Positions 9,201 to 15,966 of a stretch of 64,000 bases of DNA are shown piece after piece. Under the pieces are notes generated by a model that saw nothing but the letters and a program-made list of their open reading frames with translations, was not told where the DNA came from and did not search any database. The translations under genes and the position numbers were made by a program. Where the stretch lies: assembly GCA_948471055.1 (NCBI GenBank), contig CAOKQZ010000007.1:1-64000 (forward strand), given 5' to 3'. Numbering within the stretch: position 1 is the first letter of the stretch; every line of letters starts with the position of its first letter. The DNA is from an uncultured Clostridium sp. Lineage in GTDB: Bacteria; Bacillota; Clostridia; TANB77; CAG-508.

Positions 9201-10771
9201 CTAACACTTGGTATTGGCTTAACTCTATTATCTAATTGATTCAAAAGTATCATAGCATTGTAATGATTTATTAAATCATCCCACTCTACAAAACTTTCTG
9301 TATCTCTTGATAAAAAATTACCTTTCCAAAATAAAACACCATTATCAAAGGCTTTATATCCAAACATTTCATCATCTATCATAATTCCTGTGTAATCGGA
9401 ATTAAAAATACCTTTTAAGAATTTAACTCTTTCTTCATTATCTTTTTCGTATTCAAAATAATTGACAATTTCTCTGTTAGATTTCTTTAAATGTGGTGTT
9501 GTACTTAATATTTGATTTATTTTTTCATCTACAACAACATAAGGGAGATTATGCTCTCCCTTTTCCCATATATTTAAGCGTAGATTAGTTCGTTCATCAC
9601 TATCTCCTCGGCTGTCATCTTCAAGTTGTTCATTAGTGATACCCATTTCATTTGATTGTTGGCTTTCAATTCCTCTGTTATATTCTCTTTCGCTTTCATT
9701 TGTGAAACTATTTCCTCTATCCTCATCTCTGCTTGTGATTGTATCTCTATCAAGTGTTCTGATAGTTTGTCTTTCATCATCAATGTTGTGTATAGAGGTT
9801 TCTTCTGTTCTTTCAAGAATTTTAGCCTCATCATTGCGTATTTGCCATTTACTTGAACTTGTTTCTCCTTGTTCTCCAATACTAGATCTGGAATCTCGTA
9901 ATCTCCTTGTTTCGTATAAGTTATCATCATAACTATCGCTCCTTTCTGCAGTATCTCTGCTTTCCCTTATATGATAATCTATTTTATTTTTGTTTTCCAA
10001 TGTGCGAATTTTATCAATTTCATTTATTCGCAGATTTTTAATTGTGGAATAAATTTCACGAAGTCCCATTTCTGATATTTCACTTGTTGCAAGTCCTAGT
10101 CTTGTAATAGTGTCATAACTATTAAAGTTAATAATTCCAATGAAGTCATCTTTTTCAAAATATAATTCTGGATTAAGTCCACATCTTTTAATTAAAGTAA
10201 ATGCTATACTATTTTCTAAAGTATGTTGCATTATGGTTTTTACATTTAATTCATCTAATTCTTCTAGTAAACTATCCTCTCTATAAAGCATTAAGTCAGA
10301 TAAATAGTCTTGAATGTTATCTTCTACCATAATCTTTGCAACAGATTTTAAAGCATTTGCTAAATTATCTTTTTGTTCTAATTCTCCATATCTATTTTCA
10401 AGTGATTCAATGATTTCATTTTCATAAGGCTTTGTTACTGTCCATAATCTAAAACTCTTACCAAGTTTATTATTAGTATCAGCAACATCAAAAACATATC
10501 TTAAATTCGTATTACCATTGTCTTCTGTAATAAGTGCTATACCTTTTGAACCTTTATTTACCCATCTTCCAACACTTTTATTCCAAGTTTCAACACTCGC
10601 ACAAGCAACTGCATTAGGCTTTTGTGCATAAATCAAAACTTGATCGTTAAATGGATATTTATAGTTCATTGCTGCACATTCCAAAAAAGACATCCACTCG
10701 TTAGGATTATTAGCAATATCTGTTAAAGTTTGTCCATATAGATCTGTTATAAGTCTTAATTTTCCTGCCAC
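3287..10771 (-). CDS. Giant ArdC-like/N6-methylase/SNF2-type helicase of the ICE
   Basis: A 2494-residue protein with a GTG start behind AGGAGGTG. The N-terminus (to about 120) resembles ArdC/LtrC single-strand-DNA-binding domains. A charged, low-complexity linker spans about residues 260-410. An N6-adenine methylase core follows, with motif I EPSCGTG near 1028 and an NVPF catalytic motif near 1090. A superfamily-2 helicase follows, with HEVGAGKT (Walker A, about 1694), DEAH (about 1859) and a C-terminal helicase block with RSGRIIRQGNQ (about 2190), then a coiled-coil tail. Such proteins are hallmarks of Tn1549-like elements and are thought to protect or process transferred DNA. The linker is overprinted by a tnpV-like gene (9574-9930). 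Confidence 0.9.
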   Translation of the reverse strand: MAGKLRLITDLYGQTLTDIANNPNEWMSFLECAAMNYKYPFNDQVLIYAQKPNAVACASVETWNKSVGRWVNKGSKGIALITEDNGNTNLRYVFDVADTNNKLGKSFRLWTVTKPYENEIIESLENRYGELEQKDNLANALKSVAKIMVEDNIQDYLSDLMLYREDSLLEELDELNVKTIMQHTLENSIAFTLIKRCGLNPELYFEKDDFIGIINFNSYDTITRLGLATSEISEMGLREIYSTIKNLRINEIDKIRTLENKNKIDYHIRESRDTAERSDSYDDNLYETRRLRDSRSSIGEQGETSSSKWQIRNDEAKILERTEETSIHNIDDERQTIRTLDRDTITSRDEDRGNSFTNESEREYNRGIESQQSNEMGITNEQLEDDSRGDSDERTNLRLNIWEKGEHNLPYVVVDEKINQILSTTPHLKKSNREIVNYFEYEKDNEERVKFLKGIFNSDYTGIMIDDEMFGYKAFDNGVLFWKGNFLSRDTESFVEWDDLINHYNAMILLNQLDNRVKPIPSVSEQLTLLDEMETTSTSNLEFTQAFVDEFLQSGFNSKEGKYSIFEQFTTNLSSTDNINYLKGIYGTTYQGSSHTVNGSGIGYSCSPKGITFNRGYFGASAKEQLFNWSYIAKRIKELIKEDRYLNSKEKEEYPNWLEEKEQERELKLKAEELSTINDTEEIEYEYHLGDKVYIGADEYEILSFSEMSVVLYDFRYPLFNREMSREEFDRKVKENPSNDHLQKKVIIEPKEEKTFSGMEFEKNIPHNMRWKEYDVIDNNLYWVTQEIFSEADLIKFKEAFINTDFEKAYVTVRDLSVYDFERDLSNSVFAVVTKDEIYAKDYIKSIKREFNEDVSLSNENNERAIEIPTEKENDEPEAVEDIIPAFEKKKVSKVTTFDIHPDVPTSDRSQFRITNNDLGVGSPREKFNNNVAAIKVLKQCEEENRFATPEEQEILSKYVGWGGLPQAFDDKDSSWSNEYYILKNLLDETEYSQARESTLTAFYTPPVVIKSMYKALENMGLKTGNILEPSCGTGNFIGMLPDSLNDCKLYGVELDSISGRIARQLYQKSSIAVQGFESTPLPNFFFDVAVGNVPFGDFKVLDKKYDKNKFLIHDYFFAKSLDKVRPGGVVAFITSKGTLDKENPSVRRYIAQRADLLGAIRLPNNTFKANAGTEVTSDIIFLQKRDSITDIEPDWVYLDTNEDGIKMNKYFVDNPDMIMGNMEMISTRFGYDSACIAVDDDSLENKLNNAITNIHAEVKEYEIDDMEEEDLSIPADYNVKNFSYTLVDGQIYFRENSRMYPQELAMTTENRVKGLIEIRDCVRTLIEYQTEDFPEEDIKLQQSKLNRLYDTFSKKYGLINSRGNNIAFSNDSSYYLLCSLEILDENGNLARKADMFTKRTIRPKREIQAVETANEALIVSIAEKASVDINYMQSLCNLDMDKMLSDLEGEIFNVPEYGEPNHWVTADEYLSGNVREKLRIAEEFAKNDSRFEVNVKYLKEVQPKELSASEISVRLGSTWIPSEDIKVFIEYLLNPSWQVSRNINVHYVEATSEWNIEGKNYDRGNVKVHNTYGTGRANAYKIIEDTLNLKDVRIYDYHEDENGKKIAELNKKETAIAQAKQEQIKLAFDEWIWKDPERRERLTKLYNEKFNSIRPREYDGSHIVFDGMNPEISLRTHQINAIARILYGGNTLLAHEVGAGKTFEMVAAAMESKRLGLCNKSLFVVPNHIVEQFGQEFLQLYPSANILVTTKKDFETANRKKFCSRIATGDYDAVIISHSQFEKIPMSAERQRILIQREIDEITFGIQDLKNNNAERFSIKQLEKTKKSLQNKLEKLNDTSRKDDVITFEELGVDRIFVDEAHYYKNLFLYTKMRNVGGIAQTEAQKSSDLYMKCRYLDEITGGKGVVFATGTPISNSMVELYTMQRYLQYHELEKRNLQHFDAWASTFGETVTAIELSPEGTGYRAKTRFAKFYNLPELMAMFKEVADIQTAEMLQLPVPKANYHNVVIEPSDIQKDLVKELADRAERVRNKMVDSSEDNMLKITNDGRKLALDQRLANELLEDFEKSKVATCANNIYDIWNKTSEKKLSQLVFCDLSTPHNDGKFNIYDDLKQKLISLGIPENEIAFIHEANTDLRKQELFNKVRKGQVRVLMGSTQKMGAGTNCQDKLIALHDLDCPWRPSDLTQRSGRIIRQGNQNPEVDIYRYVTEGTFDAYLYQLVENKQRFISQIMTSKTPVRFAEDIDETALSYAEIKALAAGNPLIIEKTELDTQVAKLKLLKQTHLSQIYELEDKVIKYYPNEIKRIETRITNIEEDIEHLKANTTSQEFQGMIINGTNYIEKADAGQKIIEACKSLTNTDPVEIGEYKGFKMILSFDSFDRSFHLDMKNKLSYKVDLGSDIHGNITRIDNVLGNIENKLESAKNQLVDTKNQYETAKQEINRPFPQEEELKTKSKRLDELNIQLNLNEKDNEIISDSGEDIADNQISKKDYER
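9574..9930 (-). CDS. tnpV: TnpV-like protein encoded in an alternative frame inside the helicase gene
   Basis: A 118-residue frame lies wholly inside the 3287-10771 gene, same strand, different frame. Its product aligns along its length with the free-standing TnpV at 28576-28959: both have ITYTKQGDY near the start, a KPLYT segment in the middle, and a C-terminal TEELKAN-Q--WV--MNN-K--AEEIV-NE--Y pattern. An AAAGGAG ribosome site lies eight bases before the ATG. In the other frame the same bases encode the Arg/Ser/Asp/Glu-rich linker of the helicase (around residues 281-399). TnpV proteins accompany large serine recombinases; their role is unknown. The homology is clear; expression is inferred from the ribosome site. 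Confidence 0.75.
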   Translation of the reverse strand: MMITYTKQGDYEIPDLVLENKEKQVQVNGKYAMMRLKFLKEQKKPLYTTLMMKDKLSEHLIEIQSQAEMRIEEIVSQMKAKENITEELKANNQMKWVSLMNNLKMTAEEIVMNELIYA

Positions 10772-10799
10772 TTAAACACCTCCTAATCTAATAGACTTA

Positions 10800-11135
10800 T
10801 TATTCATTTTCTTCTGTATTTTGCTTAAATGATTCTCTAACTTTTTTCAAAACTTCATAATAATCAGTTTCTGGCTTTAAATCTAATGTTGCCATTAAGA
10901 AATAAATCAAGTCTTGTGCCTCATTATTATAAAATCTTATATCTATATTGGTTTCTCCGTTTTCATCCACACGAGGAATACTATATTTTAAAAGTTTATC
11001 TTTCATCTTTTCAGCATATTTAGAATTTCTTTCATCTCCCTCTTGAACTACAATAGAAACTAATTCCACTAAATTATTAAAAGTATCTATATCCACCATT
11101 ATTCTAATTGGTGGTTTCTTTGTTTGAAATGCCAT
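10800..11135 (-). CDS. Conserved small ICE protein, unknown function
   Basis: A 111-residue soluble protein starting MAFQTKKPPIRIMVDIDTFN, rich in charged residues and predicted helices, with no domain I recognise. It sits between the DpnD/PcfM-like gene upstream and the giant helicase gene downstream, inside the same operon. Its start shares the 28-bp junction sequence with the Toprim gene, but the proteins themselves are unrelated. Confidence 0.6.
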   Translation of the reverse strand: MAFQTKKPPIRIMVDIDTFNNLVELVSIVVQEGDERNSKYAEKMKDKLLKYSIPRVDENGETNIDIRFYNNEAQDLIYFLMATLDLKPETDYYEVLKKVRESFKQNTEENE

Positions 11136-11158
11136 AATATATTACCTACCTTTCCATA
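11131..11158. repeat. 28-bp gene-junction repeat, copy 2
   Basis: Identical to 2832-2859; see that entry. Here it joins the 64-residue DpnD/PcfM-like gene to the 111-residue gene. Confidence 0.85.
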
Positions 11159-11340
11159 ACTTTCTTTTCTCTAGCACTTGAATCAATACTTAAATTGCTT
11201 CTATATTTTCCTAATGCTTCCCTTAATGCACTATTTTCTAGCAATTCATTTACTTTTTCTTGTGCTTGTTCTTTATTTTTGGCTTTTACTTCAAAAGTAA
11301 TAGTTCCATTGATATTTACATCTACTTCAAATGTTTTCAT
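11146..11340 (-). CDS. Short DpnD/PcfM-like protein
   Basis: A 64-residue protein starting MKTFEVDVNINGTITFEVKAKNKEQAQEKV. The strand pattern and the final Met-Glu-Arg match the longer DpnD/PcfM protein at 2847-3224, suggesting a shortened paralogue. Its start codon touches the stop of the upstream gene, so translation is coupled. Function unknown. Confidence 0.65.
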   Translation of the reverse strand: MKTFEVDVNINGTITFEVKAKNKEQAQEKVNELLENSALREALGKYRSNLSIDSSAREKKVMER

Positions 11341-11570
11341 TATTTATCGTTTCCTTTCTCTTTATAACAACTTAAAAATTCAATAATCTTTTTATCTTTA
11401 ATAGCCTTTTTGAACTCTATAATAATCATAGTTTCATTGGCTTGAAGATTTGGAATCATAGTTAAATCTTCTAATTTCAAAGCAAGTATTTTTTTATCTG
11501 TATTAAATCCTGCTTCAAAAAGTTTTTCCAAAGTCTTTGTAATTTGTGTATAGTTATATTTCATTTCCAA
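11340..11570 (-). CDS. Small protein of unknown function
   Basis: A 76-residue protein. A TTG start at 11570 is preferred because AGGAGG lies seven bases upstream; the first ATG (11564) would be 13 bases from it. The sequence is charged and helical, with no known motif. It sits between the sortase and the short DpnD/PcfM-like gene, overlapping the latter by one base. Confidence 0.55.
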   Translation of the reverse strand: MEMKYNYTQITKTLEKLFEAGFNTDKKILALKLEDLTMIPNLQANETMIIIEFKKAIKDKKIIEFLSCYKEKGNDK

Positions 11571-11581
11571 TTAAATCCCTC

Positions 11582-12244
11582 CTATACTTTTTCTACTAAT
11601 TCACAAATAACTACAATTTGTTTATTTGTATTATGTCGGCAAGTAATTAAAGTCAAAGTATTTTTTTCTGCATTTCTTACTATATTTGCAGTTCCTGTTT
11701 TTTCAATATCATATTGATTAACAACTTTGTATTTATACTCATTGCCATTATAGAAAATACTCACTTCATCATCATTCTGCAACTTATTTAGATTTCTAAA
11801 ATAAGAAGTTCTACCATTTCCAGAATGTCCTGCTAAAATCACATTACCTTTTTCTTTATCTGGCATATCTGATTCATTTAAAACACTTATATTACGGTTA
11901 ACATTATTATAATAAGTCCCTTTAGGTGCTAAACCTTTCTCTAGTCCTATTTTAGGTATTTTAATAACTGCAAAATAATCTATTTTTTTAGTAGGTTTTT
12001 CTGCCTTTACTTCTTCTTTTTTTTCAGTTGGTATTTCTTCATTTGTTGTATCTTTTTCAATTTCTTCTTGTTCTTCGTAAAAGTTTTCAATTAACTGTTC
12101 TTCATTTTTATTTTGAATATAGTTATATAAATACTTTCCACCAATTACTCCTAAACCAATAATGATAAGTAAAGAGCCAACTATTAAAAGTTGACTCTTA
12201 CTAACATCTTTCTTATTTTTGTTTTTTCTTTTTAGTATAGACAT
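11582..12244 (-). CDS. Membrane-anchored sortase dedicated to the Cna-B surface protein
   Basis: A 220-residue protein with an N-terminal membrane anchor (about residues 19-41), an acidic linker, and a sortase domain. The catalytic histidine is in LAGHSGNG (about residue 140) and the cysteine in TLITCRHN (about 203). The usual arginine after the cysteine is not clear: the segment reads NTNKQIVV, so another residue may take its role. Sortases cut a C-terminal sorting signal and attach the protein to the cell wall. The gene overlaps the end of the surface-protein gene by 32 bases, which strongly suggests that protein is its substrate. Confidence 0.85.
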   Translation of the reverse strand: MSILKRKNKNKKDVSKSQLLIVGSLLIIIGLGVIGGKYLYNYIQNKNEEQLIENFYEEQEEIEKDTTNEEIPTEKKEEVKAEKPTKKIDYFAVIKIPKIGLEKGLAPKGTYYNNVNRNISVLNESDMPDKEKGNVILAGHSGNGRTSYFRNLNKLQNDDEVSIFYNGNEYKYKVVNQYDIEKTGTANIVRNAEKNTLTLITCRHNTNKQIVVICELVEKV

Positions 12245-14942
12245 AAACTATCACTCCTATTCCACCTAGAGTAAGTAAACCACCTGCAATTTCAATGAAA
12301 TGTGAATCAGTAAGTCCTGTATTTGGTACTTCAACGATTACTTTTTCATCTGTCATTGTAGCCTTAACGATTTCTCCATCTTCTTTGATTTCAAAATACA
12401 TTCTTTCTGGATTTAAAGTATAACCCTCTGGTGCTTCCTTTTCTAAAATATAATATTTTCCATATCTTATTTCTGGAATAGTAATTTTTCCATTGTCATC
12501 TGTTCTACCACTAAAAATTAACTCATCTTTTTCATTGTAGATTTCAATTAAAGTATTTGGAAGTGGTTCCCCTGTTGATACATCAGTTTTTGTAAATTCA
12601 AGAGTTCCTGTAATAGGTTTATTTTTCATTTCAGCCTTAACAATTTCTCCGTTTTCTTTTAATTCAAAATAAACTTTTTCTTCTGTTATTACATAACCTG
12701 TGCTTGGCTCTTTTTCTAAAATATAGTATTTTCCAACTTTAAGATTATCAATAACTACTTTTCCATCTTGATCTGTTGTTCCAGTAAAGATAAGTTCATC
12801 ATTTTCTGTATAGATTTCAATTATAGTATTTGGAATTACATCTCCATTTACTAAATCAGTTTTTGTAAACTCAATAGTTGCTTTTTTAAGATAATTTAAA
12901 GCACTATATGATTCATAAACTATTGGAGTTTCATCATCTACTTCTTTTAAAGTGAAATAATGCTCATTACTATCAAGAATATAGTCGTCTTGTGTTTTTA
13001 CTTCTTTAAAATAGTATTTTCCAAGTGGCAATTTTTTTGTTTTAGCATATCCATCTTCATTAGTAATAATGGTATCTACTAAATCGCCTTTATTGTAATA
13101 TAAATGATTTCCATCAGATGATAAAATATCTTCTTCTGCATAGATTTCAAAAGTTACGCCACTTAATTTTTTAGTAGCATAAATATATTCTCCATCTTTA
13201 ATAACTAAATCTTCTCCAGTTTTTTGGATTTCTAATTGACCTTTGATAGGAGTATTTTTATAAGTTACTGTGATAAATGCTCCATAAGTTGTGTAATTAA
13301 AATGAGTATTATTTCCAATAGTGAATTTTAATCCATCTTTATCTTTTAAGTATCCATTTGGTGCTGATACTTCAATCAATTTATAATTTCCAGATTGTAA
13401 TTTTAATGGTGTCACTAAAATACCATTTTCATCTGTTTTAAATTCACTTATTACTTTACCACCAACATATTGAGATACATATTGCTTTTTATCTTCATTA
13501 AATATTTTAAAAGTTGTATCTGCAATGGCAATTTTCTTACCAGTTTCAGAATCTACTTTAATTACTTGTAAATAAGCAGTTAAAGAGTTATTTAAAATAT
13601 TGTAATATTGTTCTTTATTACTTGTTTCATTAACTGTTATATAAAAATCATAAATTTTTTCATAGCCTGTCGTTGTGTTGACTTGATGGAATCGCCAAAC
13701 GCCATAAGGCAAGTTCAATGAAGCATAGCCATTTTTATCTGTTGTTATCTCATCAAATTTATTACCATTTGGATAATAGATTTCAAATTTAATTCCTTTT
13801 TCTGCATTTAAGAATTTAGTTTCTCCATCTACTTGTTCATATTGTTTTAAAATAGAAACATAGTTTTTAATAACTTTTTCTACAACATCAACTCTTGCAG
13901 AGTCTTTTCCTTTTACATCTACATTATAACGAGTTTTATCTAATTCATAGCCCTCACTTGGTCTGATTTCTTGTAGATAATAATCTTTCCATTCTAATAC
14001 TGCGTCACTTTTAAAATAGCCATTTTCATCAGTAACAACTGTTGTCACTAATTTTCCTGTGGCTGTTTCATATACTCCATATTCAGCACCTTTTAAAGTT
14101 GCTTGTCCTTGTGCTTTTCCAGTTTCATCATCTTGTTTATAGCCCTCTACTGGTGTTTTATAACTATTTATTCTTATTTTAGCCATAACTGGATCTGTTG
14201 TTCCAGGAACGAACATATTTTGAATTTCATTTCCTACAAACAATTTATAACCAGAAGAATAAGGCATATTCTTTGTTAGTGTTAAATCTATTGCACCACT
14301 TTTAGTTGGCTTAATCGTTAGTGTATTTCCACTTATATTATAATCTGCTCCACTAACACTTACATTATATTGTGATAATACATTATTTGTATCTGTTAAA
14401 GTTAAAGTTTGACCTACTTGAACTTTATAAACTCCTCCATTAAATGATGGTCTATCATAATGATGTTCAATAAGTCTATTGATTTCTGCTTTTTCTGCTG
14501 ATACATCAAAAGGAGTACCTGCTCCCCATCTTTCAGTAGAAAAAGTTGTATTTGCTCCGTGACCAATAATAATATCCCATATCATACCCTGTGTTGCTGC
14601 ACGATATTGTAATGTTTGATGTCCTGGATAAGTATAACCGTAGTATCCAATTAACAATAACCTTTCTTTAATTGAATTTGAAAGCCCTGTATCTTCCCAA
14701 CTTCCTTGATTATAACTTGTACCCTCTGGGATATTAGGCTCAATACAATATGAAACTTCTCCATCCATTGTATATTGTTGAAAATACCAAGAATGATGAT
14801 CACTACCATCTGCTCTTGCTCTATCATAATAATATCCAGATTTTGTTTTAGTTAAAGTTGCAGCACTTACTGCATTTGCATTAACTGTAAATCCTACTAA
14901 TAATCCTAGTGTTAATACTAGGCATTTACCTAATTTGTTCAT
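12213..14942 (-). CDS. Thioester-domain/Cna-B repeat cell-wall adhesin
   Basis: The start is set at ATG 14942 (GAGGAGGAAC ribosome site), giving 909 residues. A signal peptide covers about residues 1-29. Next is a likely thioester domain: YCIEPN supplies the cysteine (about 66) and ATQGMIWD the glutamine (about 114), the pair that forms a covalent bond with host tissue. At least six SpaA/Cna-B type repeats follow, expected to form internal isopeptide bonds. The end has a VPNTG sorting motif (about 870), a hydrophobic stretch and a KKKKQK tail. It is a pilin-like adhesin carried by the ICE, with its sortase next door. Confidence 0.9.
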   Translation of the reverse strand: MNKLGKCLVLTLGLLVGFTVNANAVSAATLTKTKSGYYYDRARADGSDHHSWYFQQYTMDGEVSYCIEPNIPEGTSYNQGSWEDTGLSNSIKERLLLIGYYGYTYPGHQTLQYRAATQGMIWDIIIGHGANTTFSTERWGAGTPFDVSAEKAEINRLIEHHYDRPSFNGGVYKVQVGQTLTLTDTNNVLSQYNVSVSGADYNISGNTLTIKPTKSGAIDLTLTKNMPYSSGYKLFVGNEIQNMFVPGTTDPVMAKIRINSYKTPVEGYKQDDETGKAQGQATLKGAEYGVYETATGKLVTTVVTDENGYFKSDAVLEWKDYYLQEIRPSEGYELDKTRYNVDVKGKDSARVDVVEKVIKNYVSILKQYEQVDGETKFLNAEKGIKFEIYYPNGNKFDEITTDKNGYASLNLPYGVWRFHQVNTTTGYEKIYDFYITVNETSNKEQYYNILNNSLTAYLQVIKVDSETGKKIAIADTTFKIFNEDKKQYVSQYVGGKVISEFKTDENGILVTPLKLQSGNYKLIEVSAPNGYLKDKDGLKFTIGNNTHFNYTTYGAFITVTYKNTPIKGQLEIQKTGEDLVIKDGEYIYATKKLSGVTFEIYAEEDILSSDGNHLYYNKGDLVDTIITNEDGYAKTKKLPLGKYYFKEVKTQDDYILDSNEHYFTLKEVDDETPIVYESYSALNYLKKATIEFTKTDLVNGDVIPNTIIEIYTENDELIFTGTTDQDGKVVIDNLKVGKYYILEKEPSTGYVITEEKVYFELKENGEIVKAEMKNKPITGTLEFTKTDVSTGEPLPNTLIEIYNEKDELIFSGRTDDNGKITIPEIRYGKYYILEKEAPEGYTLNPERMYFEIKEDGEIVKATMTDEKVIVEVPNTGLTDSHFIEIAGGLLTLGGIGVIVYVYTKKKKQK

Positions 14943-15042
14943 TTTGTTCCTCCTCTCTTGAACATCTACCCGAAATGACACAGGCAGAATAACAAAAAAG
15001 CACTATCGTGAATAATAGTGCAATACTTATAATTTTTAACAT
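14926..15042 (-). CDS. 38-residue hydrophobic peptide upstream of the adhesin
   Basis: The frame starts at ATG 15042 after a purine-rich GAGGAAAGAAA and encodes MLKIISIALLFTIVLFCYSAC and a short polar tail. It has one membrane segment and three cysteines. Its stop overlaps the start of the adhesin gene, so it may couple or control adhesin translation. No homologue is recalled. Confidence 0.4.
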   Translation of the reverse strand: MLKIISIALLFTIVLFCYSACVISGRCSREEEQNEQIR

Positions 15043-15084
15043 TTTCTTTCCTCTTTTCATAAAAAAATGACTCGTTATGAGCCA

Positions 15085-15804
15085 TTAAAACTTTGATTTT
15101 AGACTTGCGTCATTTCCCTCTCCACTCCTACAAAAGAAGTGTAAATAATACCAATACTTTCCATTTTCATCAACTACTGATGGATATACTCTAAAATAGT
15201 TTATGTCTGGTTGTATTTGATTATCTGGATGTGTTTCATTCCAGTCTAAAACATAATCTAATTCATTGTTTTGAATTTGAGTTCCTCTTGCAAAGGCTTC
15301 ACTTTCAGAATTAAATTCTTTTTTTCCACCAGTTATTGAATCATAAAAAGTAGTAGATACTGTACTCTTTTGCCCAGAATTATTACTTTGTGTATTAGAG
15401 TTTGTTTGATTAGTTTGTTGTGTATTTTGGCTAGGTTTTGGATTAGTAGCATTGTTTACTTTGCTACTCTCTTGCTTTGTAGGCGTTTCTTGTTTAGGAG
15501 CATTACTAACTGAAGAACTAGGTTTCTCTGTTGATTTTGATTTAGTTTCCTTTTTCACACTTTTTTCAGTTTGAGTTTTTTCTTCAACAATTTCTTGCTT
15601 TTTTTCTACAATCTCTTGTTGCTTTATCTCCTCTTTTTCTGCATTCTTACTCGTATCTATTTTCTCATCAACTTTCTCAATTTTGGTTTCTTGTTTTAGT
15701 TGCTCCTTTGGTTGAACTATTGGCTTATTATTAAGCATTGAATTAACTCCAATAACTGCACCTACAATAACTGTGCTTAAAATACTTAAAATTATTTTTT
15801 TCAT
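15085..15804 (-). CDS. Secreted protein with long Lys/Glu/Ser/Thr-rich linker
   Basis: The start is placed at ATG 15804 behind AAAGGAG. The 239-residue product has an N-terminal signal or anchor segment (about 4-22), a low-complexity region rich in Lys, Glu, Ser, Thr, Asn and Gln to about residue 150, and a compact C-terminal domain with several aromatic residues and a YWYYLHFFC segment. No lipobox is visible. I do not recognise the C-terminal domain. As first gene of the adhesin operon it may be a surface or mating-contact protein; this is inference from position. Confidence 0.6.
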   Translation of the reverse strand: MKKIILSILSTVIVGAVIGVNSMLNNKPIVQPKEQLKQETKIEKVDEKIDTSKNAEKEEIKQQEIVEKKQEIVEEKTQTEKSVKKETKSKSTEKPSSSVSNAPKQETPTKQESSKVNNATNPKPSQNTQQTNQTNSNTQSNNSGQKSTVSTTFYDSITGGKKEFNSESEAFARGTQIQNNELDYVLDWNETHPDNQIQPDINYFRVYPSVVDENGKYWYYLHFFCRSGEGNDASLKSKF

Positions 15805-15956
15805 TCTAATCACTCTCCTTTGATTACTTGTAATTTAGCATAATACTTAATATTTTGCATTTGTACGATTTAGTTACTTATATATTTTTTTCAGTTAGTA
15901 ATATAACAGTTAGTATATATACTAGGGAGGATTGTAAGGAGGGAATTTGTGGAAGA

Positions 15957-15966
15957 TGTGTACACA
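15957..15966. promoter_or_regulatory. TGTGTACACA palindrome, second copy
   Basis: The 10-bp palindrome abuts the stop codon of parB and lies upstream of the adhesin operon. The same palindrome is at 1273-1282, upstream of the mob operon. Shared placement before two ICE operons suggests a regulator or partition-protein binding site. Confidence 0.35.

Noticed and set aside
9636..9932. Plus-strand frames opposite the embedded tnpV
   Set aside because: They are complementary shadows of the two minus-strand frames, hydrophobic and serine-rich with no ribosome site.
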